DNA from: Pseudomonadota bacterium
GTDB lineage: Bacteria > Pseudomonadota > Gammaproteobacteria > Burkholderiales > Burkholderiaceae_C
Direction of reading: 5' to 3'
Assembly (NCBI GenBank): GCA_020161065.1
Contig: JAIUPH010000009.1
Location: forward strand, 1-64,000
Length of the DNA stretch: 64,000 bases
The position numbers were made by a program, and so were the translations under genes. Positions 33,595 to 43,916 of the stretch are shown in pieces. Positions within the stretch are counted from its first letter, which is position 1, and each line of letters opens with the position of its first letter. The notes under the pieces were generated by a model. The model made no database searches. It saw nothing but the letters and a program-made list of their open reading frames with translations, and was not told the origin of the DNA.

Positions 33595-34764
33595 TCAACG
33601 CCCGACGCCCAGCAACTGGCGCGCCAGCACCATGCGGTGCACTTCCGACGGCCCTTCGCCGATGCGCTTGATGCGCAGCTCGCGGTACCAGCGTTCCAGC
33701 GGCAGCTCGCGCGACACGCCTAAAGCACCCAGCACCTGGATGCAGCGGTCGACGACGCGGCCGGCGGTCTCGGTGGCCGTCACCTTGGCGATCGACGAGG
33801 CCACCTTCAGGTCGCCGCGGCCGAGGTCGGCGATCCACGCCGCCTGGTAGGTCAGCAGCCGCGCGGCGCGCAGTTCCATCTCGCTGTCGGCGATCATCCA
33901 TTGCACGGCCTGCTTCTCGGCCAGCTTGCTGCGGAAGGTCACGCGCTCCTTGGCCCAGTCGATGGCGATCTGCAGCGCCGCCTGCGCGATGCCGATGGTG
34001 CCGGCCGCATACGGGATGCGCCCTTCCACCAGCCACTTCTCGCAGACCTGGAAGCCCTGGCCTTCGTCGCCGAGGCGGTCGGCCACCGGGATCTCGACGT
34101 CCTTGAACGTGATCTCGTAGGGCGCGTACGAGCGGATCACGGGAATCGGCTTCATCGTCATGCCCGCCGGCTGGCCATTGACGATGAAGCAGGTGATGCC
34201 GCCGCGGTCGCCCTGCTCGCCGGTGCGCGCGAAGACGATGCCCCAGTCGGCGCCCTCGGCGCCGGTGATCCACATCTTGCTGCCGTTGAGGACGTAGCGG
34301 TCGCCCTTCAACACCGCGCGCGTGCGGATCGAGCGCGCCGGGTCGGCGCCGCCCGACGATTCGCTGATCGCCACGTAGATCTTGCGGCCCTGGTCGATGC
34401 CGGGCACCGCGTACTTCTCGATCTGCTGCGGCGTGCCCAGGTAGATGGCGTTCGGCGGATCGGCGCCGAAGGCACCACAGGCCGGCACGTAGGCGCCCAT
34501 GCGGCACTTGGCGGCCTCCTCGGCCACGACGGCCTGGCCCAGCAGGCTGAGCCCGGCGCCGCCATGCTCGACCGGCGAGCGCACGCACCACAGCCCGATG
34601 CCGCGCGCCTTGGCCTGCAGCCGCGCCAGCACCTCGGCCGGCAGCTCGTAGGCGTCGTGCGGCGCCTTGTCCTCGGCCGGCTTGACCTCGGCGGCCATGA
34701 AGCGGGCCACCGTGTCCTGGATCTGTCGAAGCTCTTCGGAGAGCTCCCAGCTGTCTGTACTCAT
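33595..34764 (-). CDS. Acyl-CoA dehydrogenase
   Basis: A 389-residue FAD-dependent acyl-CoA dehydrogenase that introduces the 2,3-double bond. AISESSGGADPARSIRTRAV and YVLNGSKMWITGAEGADW bind FAD and substrate; RIGEGPSEVHRMVLARQLLG near the C-terminus contains a Glu where the catalytic base of medium-chain enzymes lies. The ATG at 34764 begins the N-terminal helical domain. It heads the minus-strand operon ending with the alkylsulfatase, and is divergent from Bug 4 across a 162-base region holding a strong promoter and two GGAAC-type elements. Confidence 0.9.
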   Translation of the reverse strand: MSTDSWELSEELRQIQDTVARFMAAEVKPAEDKAPHDAYELPAEVLARLQAKARGIGLWCVRSPVEHGGAGLSLLGQAVVAEEAAKCRMGAYVPACGAFGADPPNAIYLGTPQQIEKYAVPGIDQGRKIYVAISESSGGADPARSIRTRAVLKGDRYVLNGSKMWITGAEGADWGIVFARTGEQGDRGGITCFIVNGQPAGMTMKPIPVIRSYAPYEITFKDVEIPVADRLGDEGQGFQVCEKWLVEGRIPYAAGTIGIAQAALQIAIDWAKERVTFRSKLAEKQAVQWMIADSEMELRAARLLTYQAAWIADLGRGDLKVASSIAKVTATETAGRVVDRCIQVLGALGVSRELPLERWYRELRIKRIGEGPSEVHRMVLARQLLGVGR

Positions 34765-34819
34765 CGGCGCCTTTCCAGCGGTTGGCCAGTGTGCGGCGAT
34801 TGTTATTAATGGAACTAGA

Positions 34820-34834
34820 TTCGTCAAGTGGAAC
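34820..34834 (+). promoter_or_regulatory. TTCG-N6-GGAAC element
   Basis: TTCGTCAAGTGGAAC differs by one base from the element at 13798-13812. It overlaps, at 34808-34823, an AATGGAAC-N4-TTCG arrangement that recurs in reverse at 45986-46001. It lies just upstream of the -35 box of the Bug 4 promoter and could also serve the divergent acyl-CoA dehydrogenase operon. Confidence 0.45.
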
Positions 34835-34838
34835 GCGC

Positions 34839-34867
34839 TTGACACGGCCGCCGCCGATCGACAGAAT
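34839..34867 (+). promoter_or_regulatory. Predicted sigma70 promoter of Bug 4
   Basis: A consensus -35 TTGACA (34839-34844) and CAGAAT (34862-34867) are 17 bases apart, 59 bases before the ATG. Confidence 0.6.
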
Positions 34868-34875
34868 GGCCCACC

Positions 34876-34890
34876 TTCCGCTCGACGGAA
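34876..34890. promoter_or_regulatory. TTCCG-N5-CGGAA palindrome, candidate operator
   Basis: A perfect 5-bp inverted repeat with spacer CTCGA begins eight bases after the -10 box, at the predicted transcription start of Bug 4. This is a classic repressor position, and the architecture matches 21034-21050. Confidence 0.5.
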
Positions 34891-34926
34891 CTCAAAGACT
34901 TGTTGGCTGCTGGAGACACCCCCGCC

Positions 34927-35889
34927 ATGCGATTCCCCCTCGTGCTGCGCCGCCTGCTCGCCGGCGCCTTCACCCTGGCCGCCGCCGCCGGCGCGGCGGC
35001 GCAGTCCGTCACCCACATCGTGGTGCCGTTCAACGCCGGCGGCGCCACCGACGCCTATGTGCGCGTGATCGCCGAGGAGATGACGCGGCGCGGCATCCAG
35101 ACCATCGTGGAGAACAAGCCCGGCGCCTCGGGCATGATCGCCGCCGACTACGCGGCCCGCGCCCGGCCCGACGGGCTGACGCTGTTCCTGGGCTCCAACA
35201 GCACGCTGGCCAACAACGTGGTGCTGTTCCAGAAGATGAGCTACGACCCGTTCAAGCAGTTCACCGCGGTCTCGCACATCGGCTACCAGCCCAGCATCCT
35301 GATGGCGCGCGCCGACGCGCCGTTCAAGACGCTCAAGGAGTACGTGGCCTACGCCAAGGCCAACCCGGGCCGCATCAACCGCGGCTCGGTCGGCGCCGGC
35401 AACATCACCAACCTGGCCGGCGTGATGCTGGACAAGGCGGCCGGCATCAGCACGCTGCACGTGCCCTACACCGGCGACCCGCTGGTCATCCAGGCGATGC
35501 TGGGCGGCACGGTCGACGCCTACGTCGGCTCGATCACGCTGGCGCTGCCGCAGGTGCAGGCCGGCAAGCTGCGCGTGCTGGGCGTGTTCGACGACCAGCG
35601 GCTGGAGCAGTTGCCCGAGGTGCCGACCGTCAAGGAAAGCGGCTGGGACCTCGATGCCTACGCCTGGTACTGCTTCGTGGCGCCGACCGGAACGCCGCGC
35701 GAGGTGATCGCCAAGCTCAACAAGACGGTCAACGAGATCCTCGCCAGCCCCGAGGTGGCGGCCAAGGCGCGCACGCTGGGCGTGGTGCGCCGCGGCGGCA
35801 CGCCGGAAGAGCTGACGAAGTTCATCAAGAGCGAGTACGACCGCTGGGCGCCGGTGATCACCGAGCTGGGCCTGGCCAAGTCGATGTGA
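34927..35889 (+). CDS. Bug family periplasmic solute receptor 4
   Basis: A 320-residue Bug receptor with a signal peptide ending near AAAQSV. VVPFNAGGATDAYVR, VENKPGASGMIAADYAA and HVPYTGDPLVI show it to be the paralogue of Bug 3 (19945-20901); both also have the same palindrome at their promoters. The ATG at 34927 begins the signal peptide and a non-ATG codon upstream is ignored. The downstream acyl-CoA synthetase starts 23 bases after the stop, so uptake and activation appear co-transcribed. The ligand is likely a carboxylate. Confidence 0.9.
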   Translation: MRFPLVLRRLLAGAFTLAAAAGAAAQSVTHIVVPFNAGGATDAYVRVIAEEMTRRGIQTIVENKPGASGMIAADYAARARPDGLTLFLGSNSTLANNVVLFQKMSYDPFKQFTAVSHIGYQPSILMARADAPFKTLKEYVAYAKANPGRINRGSVGAGNITNLAGVMLDKAAGISTLHVPYTGDPLVIQAMLGGTVDAYVGSITLALPQVQAGKLRVLGVFDDQRLEQLPEVPTVKESGWDLDAYAWYCFVAPTGTPREVIAKLNKTVNEILASPEVAAKARTLGVVRRGGTPEELTKFIKSEYDRWAPVITELGLAKSM

Positions 35890-35912
35890 CGGCGGCCGGC
35901 CGCGCTGCAAGC

Positions 35913-38072
35913 ATGTCCGCCTCGCGCCCGCTGTACCGGCCCGACGAACTGGCGCGCGTGTTCGCGCCGGCCAGCATCGCCGTGGTCGGCGTCTCGGCCA
36001 ACCCGTCGGCCTTCGGCTCGATCACCCACGCCAACATCGCCGGCCCCGGCCGCTTCGCCGGGCCGGTGTACCGCGTCAACGCCAAGTACGAGCAGATCGA
36101 CGGGCAGCCTTGCTACCCCTCGATCGCCGCCTTGCCGCAGACGCCGGACTGCGTGTTCATCGCCGTCGCGCGCGACGCCGTCGAGGCGGTGGTGACGCAG
36201 TGCGCGCAGCGCGGCGTGGGCGGCGTGGTGCTGTTCGCGTCGGGCTACGCCGAGACGGGGCTGGCCGAGCGCGCCGCCGCGCAGCAGCGGCTGCTGGCCA
36301 TCGCGCGCGGCGCCGGCATGCGGCTGCTGGGCCCCAACTGCGTGGGCTTCATGAACTACGGGCTGGGCGTCATCGGCACCTTCGGCACGGCCTCGTTCAA
36401 GGGCGCGCCGGGGGCCGGCGCGGGCGGCCCGATCGGCCTGGTCAGCCAGTCGGGCGCCGTCGGCGCCGCGCTGGCGCAGGCCCAGGAACATGGGCTGGCG
36501 CTCAGCCACATGCTGACCTGCGGCAACGCCAGCGACATCGACGTCGCCGACCAGGTCGCCTACCTCGCCGCCGACCCCGCGTGCCGCGCCATCGCCTGCC
36601 TGTTCGAGGGCATGGCCGACCCGCAGCGCTTCCTGCACGCGGCGGCGCTGTGCCACGAAGCCGGCAAGCCGCTGGTGGTGCACAAGCTGGGCACCAGCGA
36701 ACGCGGCGCGCAGGCCGCGGTGTCGCACACCGGCTCGGTCGCCGGCTCGCAGGCGGCGCACCGCGCGGCGTTCGAGAAGGCCGGCGTGATCGTCGTCGAC
36801 GAGGTCGAAGCGCTGCTCGACACCACCTCGTTCTTCGCCAAGGCGCCGCCGCCGCGCGCGCCCGGGGTGGCGGTGGCCGCCGTCTCCGGCGGTGCCTGCA
36901 TCATGCTGGCCGACAAGGCCGAGGAAGCGCAGGTCGCGCTGCCGCATCCGCGGCCGCAGACGATGGCCGTGCTGGAACGGCTGATCCCGGAATACGGCGC
37001 GCCCGGCAACCCCTGCGACATGACGGCGCAGGTGCTGTCGACGCCGGAGAACCTGAACGAGTGCTTCGACGCGCTGCTGGCCGACGACCAATACGGCGCG
37101 CTCGTCGTGCCGCACACCTATGCCTATGCGCCGGCGACGGCGCGCATCGAGATCATGGGCCGCGCCGCCGCCCGCCACGGCAAGATCGCCTGCGCGGTGT
37201 GGCTGACGCAGCACCTCGAAGGCCCGGGCGCCGTCGAGACCGAGCGCAACCGCCACGTGGCGCTGTTCCGTTCGATGCGCCATTGCATGGCGGCGCTGGC
37301 GCAGTGGAACCGCCGCGCCGAACGCCGTGCAGCGCAGCGCCCGGCCGCCGGCCGCCTGAGCGACGCGCAGGCCGCCGCGCAGGCGGCGGCGTTGATCGAA
37401 GCCTCGCCGCATGCCACGCTGACCGAGCGCGAAGGCAAGCAGGTGCTGGCCACCTACGGCGTGCCGGTGGTGCGCGACGTGCTGGTGCAAGGCGAAGACG
37501 AAGCGGTGGCCGCTGCCTTGGACAACGGCCTGCCGGCGGTGCTGAAGGTCGAGTCGCCCGACATCGCGCACAAGACCGAGGCTGGCGTGGTGCGCCTGAA
37601 CCTGCGCAATGAGGCCGAAGTGCGCGCCGCGTTCCGCCAGGTGATGAACAACGCGCGCGCCGTGACGCCGCCGGCGCGCATCAGCGGCGTGCTGGTGCAG
37701 CCGATGCTGCCGCAGGGCACCGAGATCATGGTCGGCGGCCGCATCGACCCGCAGTTCGGCCCGATGGTCGTCGTCGGCCTCGGCGGCGTGTTCGTCGAGC
37801 TGCTGAAAGACACGGCCGCGCGGCTGGCGCCGGTGGATGCGCAGGAGGCGCGCCGCATGCTCGGCGAGCTGAAGGGGCAAGCGGTGCTGCGCGGTTTTCG
37901 CGGCGCGAAGTCGGTGGACCTCGAGCGCCTGGCCGAGATCGTCGCCCGCGTGTCCGAGTTGCTGGCCGACCAGCGCGAGCGCATCGCCGAGCTGGACATC
38001 AACCCGTTGATCTGCGACGGCGCGCGCATCGTCGCCGTCGATGCGCTGATCGCCAGGCGGCGCGATGAATGA
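35913..38072 (+). CDS. ADP-forming acyl-CoA synthetase (acetate--CoA ligase family)
   Basis: A 719-residue fused NDP-forming acyl-CoA synthetase. The N-terminal CoA-binding domain (SIAVVGVSANPSAFGS), succinyl-CoA-ligase-like domain (GPNCVGFMNYG, LVSQSGAVGAALA) and the catalytic His in VSHTGSVAGS come first. The C-terminal ATP-grasp domain (about residues 490-715) contains PAVLKVESPDIAHKTEAGVV and ELDINPLI. Such enzymes make acyl-CoA from acid, CoA and ATP with ADP release; catabolic members activate acetate, pimelate or phenylpropanoids. It follows Bug 4 closely, suggesting that it activates the imported acid. Its stop overlaps the next gene by 8 bases. Confidence 0.88.
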   Translation: MSASRPLYRPDELARVFAPASIAVVGVSANPSAFGSITHANIAGPGRFAGPVYRVNAKYEQIDGQPCYPSIAALPQTPDCVFIAVARDAVEAVVTQCAQRGVGGVVLFASGYAETGLAERAAAQQRLLAIARGAGMRLLGPNCVGFMNYGLGVIGTFGTASFKGAPGAGAGGPIGLVSQSGAVGAALAQAQEHGLALSHMLTCGNASDIDVADQVAYLAADPACRAIACLFEGMADPQRFLHAAALCHEAGKPLVVHKLGTSERGAQAAVSHTGSVAGSQAAHRAAFEKAGVIVVDEVEALLDTTSFFAKAPPPRAPGVAVAAVSGGACIMLADKAEEAQVALPHPRPQTMAVLERLIPEYGAPGNPCDMTAQVLSTPENLNECFDALLADDQYGALVVPHTYAYAPATARIEIMGRAAARHGKIACAVWLTQHLEGPGAVETERNRHVALFRSMRHCMAALAQWNRRAERRAAQRPAAGRLSDAQAAAQAAALIEASPHATLTEREGKQVLATYGVPVVRDVLVQGEDEAVAAALDNGLPAVLKVESPDIAHKTEAGVVRLNLRNEAEVRAAFRQVMNNARAVTPPARISGVLVQPMLPQGTEIMVGGRIDPQFGPMVVVGLGGVFVELLKDTAARLAPVDAQEARRMLGELKGQAVLRGFRGAKSVDLERLAEIVARVSELLADQRERIAELDINPLICDGARIVAVDALIARRRDE

Positions 38073-38445
38073 CGCGACATCCCCGCTGGCGCAATACCAG
38101 GCCTGGCTGGCGCGCGGCGAGCTGGGCTACCAGGTCGATGCCCACGGCCGCCCGGTCTTCTTTCCGCGCGTGCTGGCGCCGGCCGGCCGCGAGGGCCCGC
38201 TGTCGTGGCGCGCCAGCCGCGGCCTGGGCACGGTGTATGCCACCACTCACATCGCGCCGAAAGGCGAGCCGGCCTACAACGTGGCGCTGATCGACATGGA
38301 CGAAGGCTTCCGCCTGATGAGCCGCGTCGAAGGCATCGCTGCCGATCAAGTGCGCATCGGCCTGCGCGTGAAAGTGCGCGTGCGCCCGGCCGAAGGCGAC
38401 GCCGACGCCTACCCGGTGTTCGACCCCGTGGAGGACGCCGCATGA
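38065..38445 (+). CDS. DUF35 OB-fold protein without zinc-ribbon cysteines
   Basis: A 126-residue protein whose C-terminal part matches the DUF35 OB-fold (SRGLGTVYATTHI, NVALIDMDEGFRLMSRVEG). The N-terminal ribbon region is present in length, but the protein contains no cysteine at all, so it cannot bind zinc there, unlike the DUF35 protein at 31248-31655. Its stop overlaps the ATG of a thiolase-like gene (ATGA), the usual DUF35 partnership. It overlaps the ligase gene before it by 8 bases. Acyl-CoA binding and subunit assembly remain likely. Confidence 0.78.
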   Translation: MNDATSPLAQYQAWLARGELGYQVDAHGRPVFFPRVLAPAGREGPLSWRASRGLGTVYATTHIAPKGEPAYNVALIDMDEGFRLMSRVEGIAADQVRIGLRVKVRVRPAEGDADAYPVFDPVEDAA

Positions 38446-39602
38446 CCGCGCCCGGCCGCCGGCGCGGCGCCGTGGCCATCGTCGGCGCGGCCGAGTCCGA
38501 CATGGGCGAAGTCGCCACCGGCATGAGCGTGATCGACCTGATGGGCCAGGGCGTGATGCGTGCGCTGGCCGACTGCGGGCTGGCGCTGGCCGATGTCGAC
38601 GGCGTGTTCGCCGCTGCCGGCCAGAGCCGCATGCCCAGCGTCGCTTTGTGCGAATACCTCGGCCTCCGGCCGCGCTACCACGACAGCACGATGCAAGGCG
38701 GCTCGTCGTTCATGACGCACGTGGCCCATGCGCAGGCGGCCATCGAAGCCGGCCTGTGCGAGGTGGCGGTGATCGCCTACGGCAGCACGCAGCGCAGCGC
38801 CGGGCGCAAGAACGTCGCGCCGCGCGAGTTCAATCCGTACGAGACGCCGTTTCGCCCGGTGCTGCCGGCCAGCGCCTATGCGCTGGCGGCGTCGCGCCAC
38901 TTCCACGCGTTCGGCACCACGCGCGAGCAGCTTGCCGAAATCGCCGTCGCCGCGCGCCAATGGGCGCTGAAGAACCCGCAGGCCTGGGAGCGCGAGCCGC
39001 TCTCGCTGCAACAGGTGCTGGCCTCGCGCATGGTCAGCCACCCACTGACGGTGCGCGACTGCTGCCTCGTCACCGATGGCGGCGGCGCGCTGGTCGTCAC
39101 CTCGGCGGCGCGCGCACGCTCGCTGCGCCAGCCGCCGGCCTATGTGCTGGGCACGGGCGAAGCCATCAGCCACCTGAGCATCAGCAACATGGCCGACCTG
39201 ACGGTCACCGCGGCGCGCGAATCGGGCGCCCAGGCTTATGCGATGGCCGGGCTGCGGCCGCGCGACATCGACGCGGTCGAGGTCTACGACGCCTTCACCA
39301 TCACCACGCTGCTGTTCCTGGAAGACCTGGGCTTCTGCCCCAAGGGCGAAGGCGGCCGCTTCGTGCAGGACGGCGCCATCGCACCCGGCGGCACGCTGCC
39401 GGTCAACACCAACGGCGGCGGGCTGTCGTACGGGCATCCCGGCATGTACGGGCTGTTCGTGCTGATCGAGGCGGTGCGGCAGATCCGCGGCGCGTGCGGC
39501 GAGCGGCAGGTGAGCGGCTGCGAGACCGCCATCGCGCACGGCAACGGCGGTGTGCTGTCGGCGCAGAGCACCGTGATCCTCGGCGCGGCCGCGGCGCTGT
39601 GA
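38442..39602 (+). CDS. Thiolase-like (SCP-x/Ltp2 type) protein lacking the thiolase cysteine
   Basis: A 386-residue thiolase-superfamily protein, paralogous to the one at 31658-32788. Shared blocks are TDGGGALVVTSAARARSL, VEVYDAFTITTLLFLEDLGFC and NTNGGGLSYGHPGMYG. The latter His is in the place of the thiolase HP motif. The position of the nucleophilic Cys reads DSTMQGGSSFMTH, so Cys is absent. With the overlapping DUF35 gene this suggests an aldol-lyase or acyl-transfer complex of the Ltp2 kind. The ATG at 38442 overlaps the DUF35 stop. Confidence 0.8.
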   Translation: MTAPGRRRGAVAIVGAAESDMGEVATGMSVIDLMGQGVMRALADCGLALADVDGVFAAAGQSRMPSVALCEYLGLRPRYHDSTMQGGSSFMTHVAHAQAAIEAGLCEVAVIAYGSTQRSAGRKNVAPREFNPYETPFRPVLPASAYALAASRHFHAFGTTREQLAEIAVAARQWALKNPQAWEREPLSLQQVLASRMVSHPLTVRDCCLVTDGGGALVVTSAARARSLRQPPAYVLGTGEAISHLSISNMADLTVTAARESGAQAYAMAGLRPRDIDAVEVYDAFTITTLLFLEDLGFCPKGEGGRFVQDGAIAPGGTLPVNTNGGGLSYGHPGMYGLFVLIEAVRQIRGACGERQVSGCETAIAHGNGGVLSAQSTVILGAAAAL

Positions 39603-39614
39603 GCGCGGCGGCCG

Positions 39615-39654
39615 CTTCGATCGGCTTCGATCGGCTTCGATCGGCTTCCAGCGG
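39615..39654. repeat. 10-bp tandem repeat CTTCGATCGG
   Basis: Three perfect copies (39615-39644) and a fourth degenerate one (CTTCCAGCGG) occupy the gap after the thiolase-like gene. Each unit holds the palindrome CGATCG. Confidence 0.85.
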
Positions 39655-39711
39655 CATCCGTCGAACGATTCCACTGAACGGCCCAACTTCCATTTTTGAC
39701 ACATCGCCCCC

Positions 39712-41805
<2,094 letters not shown>

Positions 41806-41810
41806 GTGAA

Positions 41811-41832
41811 TGACCGCGCGACCGCGCGGTCA
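41811..41832. terminator. Perfect 10-bp inverted repeat between convergent genes
   Basis: TGACCGCGCG-AC-CGCGCGGTCA lies in the 44 bases between the fusion-gene stop (41805) and the IclR stop (41850). It could terminate both transcripts, although no T-run follows on either side, so termination efficiency is uncertain. Confidence 0.55.
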
Positions 41833-41849
41833 CCAGGGCGCAGGCCGCC

Positions 41850-42707
41850 TCAGGCCGAGGCCTTGTCCGCCGCGCGACGCGGCCGCGCCGGCGCCTTCTT
41901 CGCCGCGGGCTTCTTCTTCGGCAGCGCCTGCTTCTCGGCCACGGCATCGTCGGTCAGCAGCTTGAGGTCGATGGCGTGCTCGGGGCTGGCGCCCAGCCGG
42001 GTGGAGACGTCGCGGCCGGCGGCGATCATGATCTCGGCCAGCTCCGAATCGCGCGGGTCGACGCGCACGCTGGGGCCGGTGAGCGCCAGCGAATGCGGCA
42101 CGCGGCCGTCCATGTCGAAGATCGGCACCGCGATCGCGGTGAGCCCGGGCACGCGCTGGCCGCGCGTGAGGCCGAAGCCCTGGCGGCGAAAGCGCGTCAG
42201 CTCGCGGTCCAGCGCCGTGCGGTCGAAGTCGGCCGGCGCGTTGGCCTTCAGCACCCGGTCCAGTTCCTCGGGCGCCATGTAGGCCATCACGACGCGGCCC
42301 GCAGCGCCCAGGAACAGCGGCTGGTGCTGGCCCAGCCGCGCCATCGACATCAGCGGCGACGGCGTGTCCACCACCTCCAGCACCATGCGGTCGGTGCCGA
42401 CCACGGTGTTGAGCGTGACGGTCTCGTGCGTCTGCTGGTTCACCTGCAGCATGATCGGCCGCGCGATCTCGCGGATCGACAGCGTGCCGCGCACCAGCCC
42501 GCCCAGCCGCGCCAGCTTCAGCGACAGGCAGTACTGCTGGTTGTCCATGCGGATCAGGAAGCCGGCGCGCTCCAGCGTGGCGACGAGGCGGAACGTCGTC
42601 GTCTTGGGCATGCGGATGCGCTCCGACAGCTCCTGCAGCGTCAGGCTCAGGTGCTCGTTGTCGAAGGCGTCGAAGATGGCCAGCGCGCGGCCGACGGCTC
42701 GGATCAT
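41850..42707 (-). CDS. IclR family transcriptional regulator
   Basis: A 285-residue regulator. The N-terminal winged helix (about 1-65: RALAIFDAF, LTLQELSERIRMPKTTTFRLVATLERAGFL) binds DNA. The effector domain (about 75-250) contains MLQVNQQTHETVTLN and LGAAGRVVMAYMA and normally senses a catabolic intermediate. The last 35 residues are a Lys/Ala/Pro tail outside the family fold. It is the only pathway-type regulator in the catabolic island. A GGAAC-type element (42726-42741) overlaps its own promoter, next to a TATAGT -10-like box, which suggests autoregulation. Confidence 0.9.
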   Translation of the reverse strand: MIRAVGRALAIFDAFDNEHLSLTLQELSERIRMPKTTTFRLVATLERAGFLIRMDNQQYCLSLKLARLGGLVRGTLSIREIARPIMLQVNQQTHETVTLNTVVGTDRMVLEVVDTPSPLMSMARLGQHQPLFLGAAGRVVMAYMAPEELDRVLKANAPADFDRTALDRELTRFRRQGFGLTRGQRVPGLTAIAVPIFDMDGRVPHSLALTGPSVRVDPRDSELAEIMIAAGRDVSTRLGASPEHAIDLKLLTDDAVAEKQALPKKKPAAKKAPARPRRAADKASA

Positions 42708-42725
42708 GAACGTTCCCGGTGCGGG

Positions 42726-42741
42726 TTTCGTTGCACGGAAC
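42726..42741. promoter_or_regulatory. TTTCG-N5-CGGAA element at the IclR promoter
   Basis: TTTCG-TTGCA-CGGAA-C begins 19 bases before the IclR start and abuts the minus-strand -10-like TATAGT. It is one mismatch from the perfect palindromes at 21034 and 34876, and it also fits TTCG-N6-GGAAC as at 13798 and 34820. Autorepression is inferred. Confidence 0.5.
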
Positions 42742-42753
42742 TATAAGCCAAGG

Positions 42754-43899
42754 CTATGCGGCCAGCGCCTCCCCGGCCCGCCGCGCGAAGCGTTGCCGGT
42801 GGGCGGCGGCGTTGCCCAGCCAGCCGGCCAGCACCAGCGCGCGCTTCAGGTGCAGGCCGGCGTCGTATTCGTCGGTGAAGCCGATCGCGCCGTGCAGCTG
42901 GATCACCTCGCGCGTGATGCGCAAGCCCGCGTCTGCCGCGCGCGCCTTGCAGCGGCTGGCCACGCAGGCGCGTTCGTCGCCGCCGATGCCGGCGTCGAGC
43001 TTGGCCACCGCTTCGTCGAGCACGGCGCGCAGCAGTTCCTGCTGCACGTAGAGGTCGGCGGCCTTGTGCTGCAGCGCCTGGAAGCTGCCGATCGGCTTGC
43101 CGAACTGCACGCGGGTGCGCATGTACGCGAGCGCCATCGACAACGCGCCCTCGGCGACGCCCAGCATCTCGGCCGCCGCCAGCACGATGGCTTCGTCGAA
43201 GGCGCGGTCGAAAGCCGCCAGCGCCGGCGCGCCCGGCGCCGCCACGACCTCGGCGGCCGCCACGCGCACGCCCGCCAGCGTGAGCACGTCGGCCGGCGTT
43301 TCGTCGGCGCGCCATTCATGCTGCAGGCTAACGCCGAAGCTCGACGCGTCGACCCAGAACAGCCCCGGCCCGCCGGCACCGCGCGCGGTGACGACGAAGC
43401 CGTTGGCGCCCGCCGCCCCGGCCACGAAGCGCTTGCGGCCGTCGAGCACGAAGCCGTCACCTTCGGCGCGGGCGGTGGTGTCGATCGCCGCCGCGTCGAT
43501 GCCGCCGACGCCTTCCTGCCAGGCGACGGCAGGCAGCGCCGTGCCGTCGGCCACCGCGGGCAGCAGCCGCTGCTTCAACGCGGCGTTGGCGCCATGCTGC
43601 AGCAGCCGCGCGGCGAACACGGTGGCCACCATCGGCTCGCCGAGCAGGCCTTTGCCCAGCGCCTGCAGCACCGCCGCCAGCTCGCCGAAGCCGAGGCCCA
43701 GGCCGCCGTGCGCCTCGGCCACGGTGATGCCGAACCAGCCCAGCGCGGCCATCTGCCGGCACGCGGCGGGGTCGTGGCCCGGCAGCGTGCCGCGGCGCTC
43801 GCGCAGGCGGCGGGTGTCGGCGTGGCCGGCAACGAAATCGGCCGCGCTGTCGCGCAGCATGCGGATCTGGTCCGCGCGTTCCTGGGTCGCTGTGTCCAT
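42754..43899 (-). CDS. Acyl-CoA dehydrogenase family protein (short FadE type)
   Basis: A 381-residue acyl-CoA dehydrogenase. The helical N-terminus, DTTARAEGDGFVLDGRKRFVAGA, MALAYMRTRVQFGKPIGSFQALQHKAAD and QLHGAIGFTDEYDAGLHLKRAL define the family. It lacks the C-terminal (Y)EG-type glutamate of medium-chain enzymes. With the next gene upstream (43917-45095) it forms an adjacent pair of dissimilar dehydrogenases, as in heterotetrameric FadE26-FadE27-type enzymes of steroid side-chain oxidation. The ATG at 43899 is used; a TTG four codons earlier is the alternative. Confidence 0.85.
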   Translation of the reverse strand: MDTATQERADQIRMLRDSAADFVAGHADTRRLRERRGTLPGHDPAACRQMAALGWFGITVAEAHGGLGLGFGELAAVLQALGKGLLGEPMVATVFAARLLQHGANAALKQRLLPAVADGTALPAVAWQEGVGGIDAAAIDTTARAEGDGFVLDGRKRFVAGAAGANGFVVTARGAGGPGLFWVDASSFGVSLQHEWRADETPADVLTLAGVRVAAAEVVAAPGAPALAAFDRAFDEAIVLAAAEMLGVAEGALSMALAYMRTRVQFGKPIGSFQALQHKAADLYVQQELLRAVLDEAVAKLDAGIGGDERACVASRCKARAADAGLRITREVIQLHGAIGFTDEYDAGLHLKRALVLAGWLGNAAAHRQRFARRAGEALAA

Positions 43900-43916
43900 G
43901 GGGTCTCGCAAGGCGT

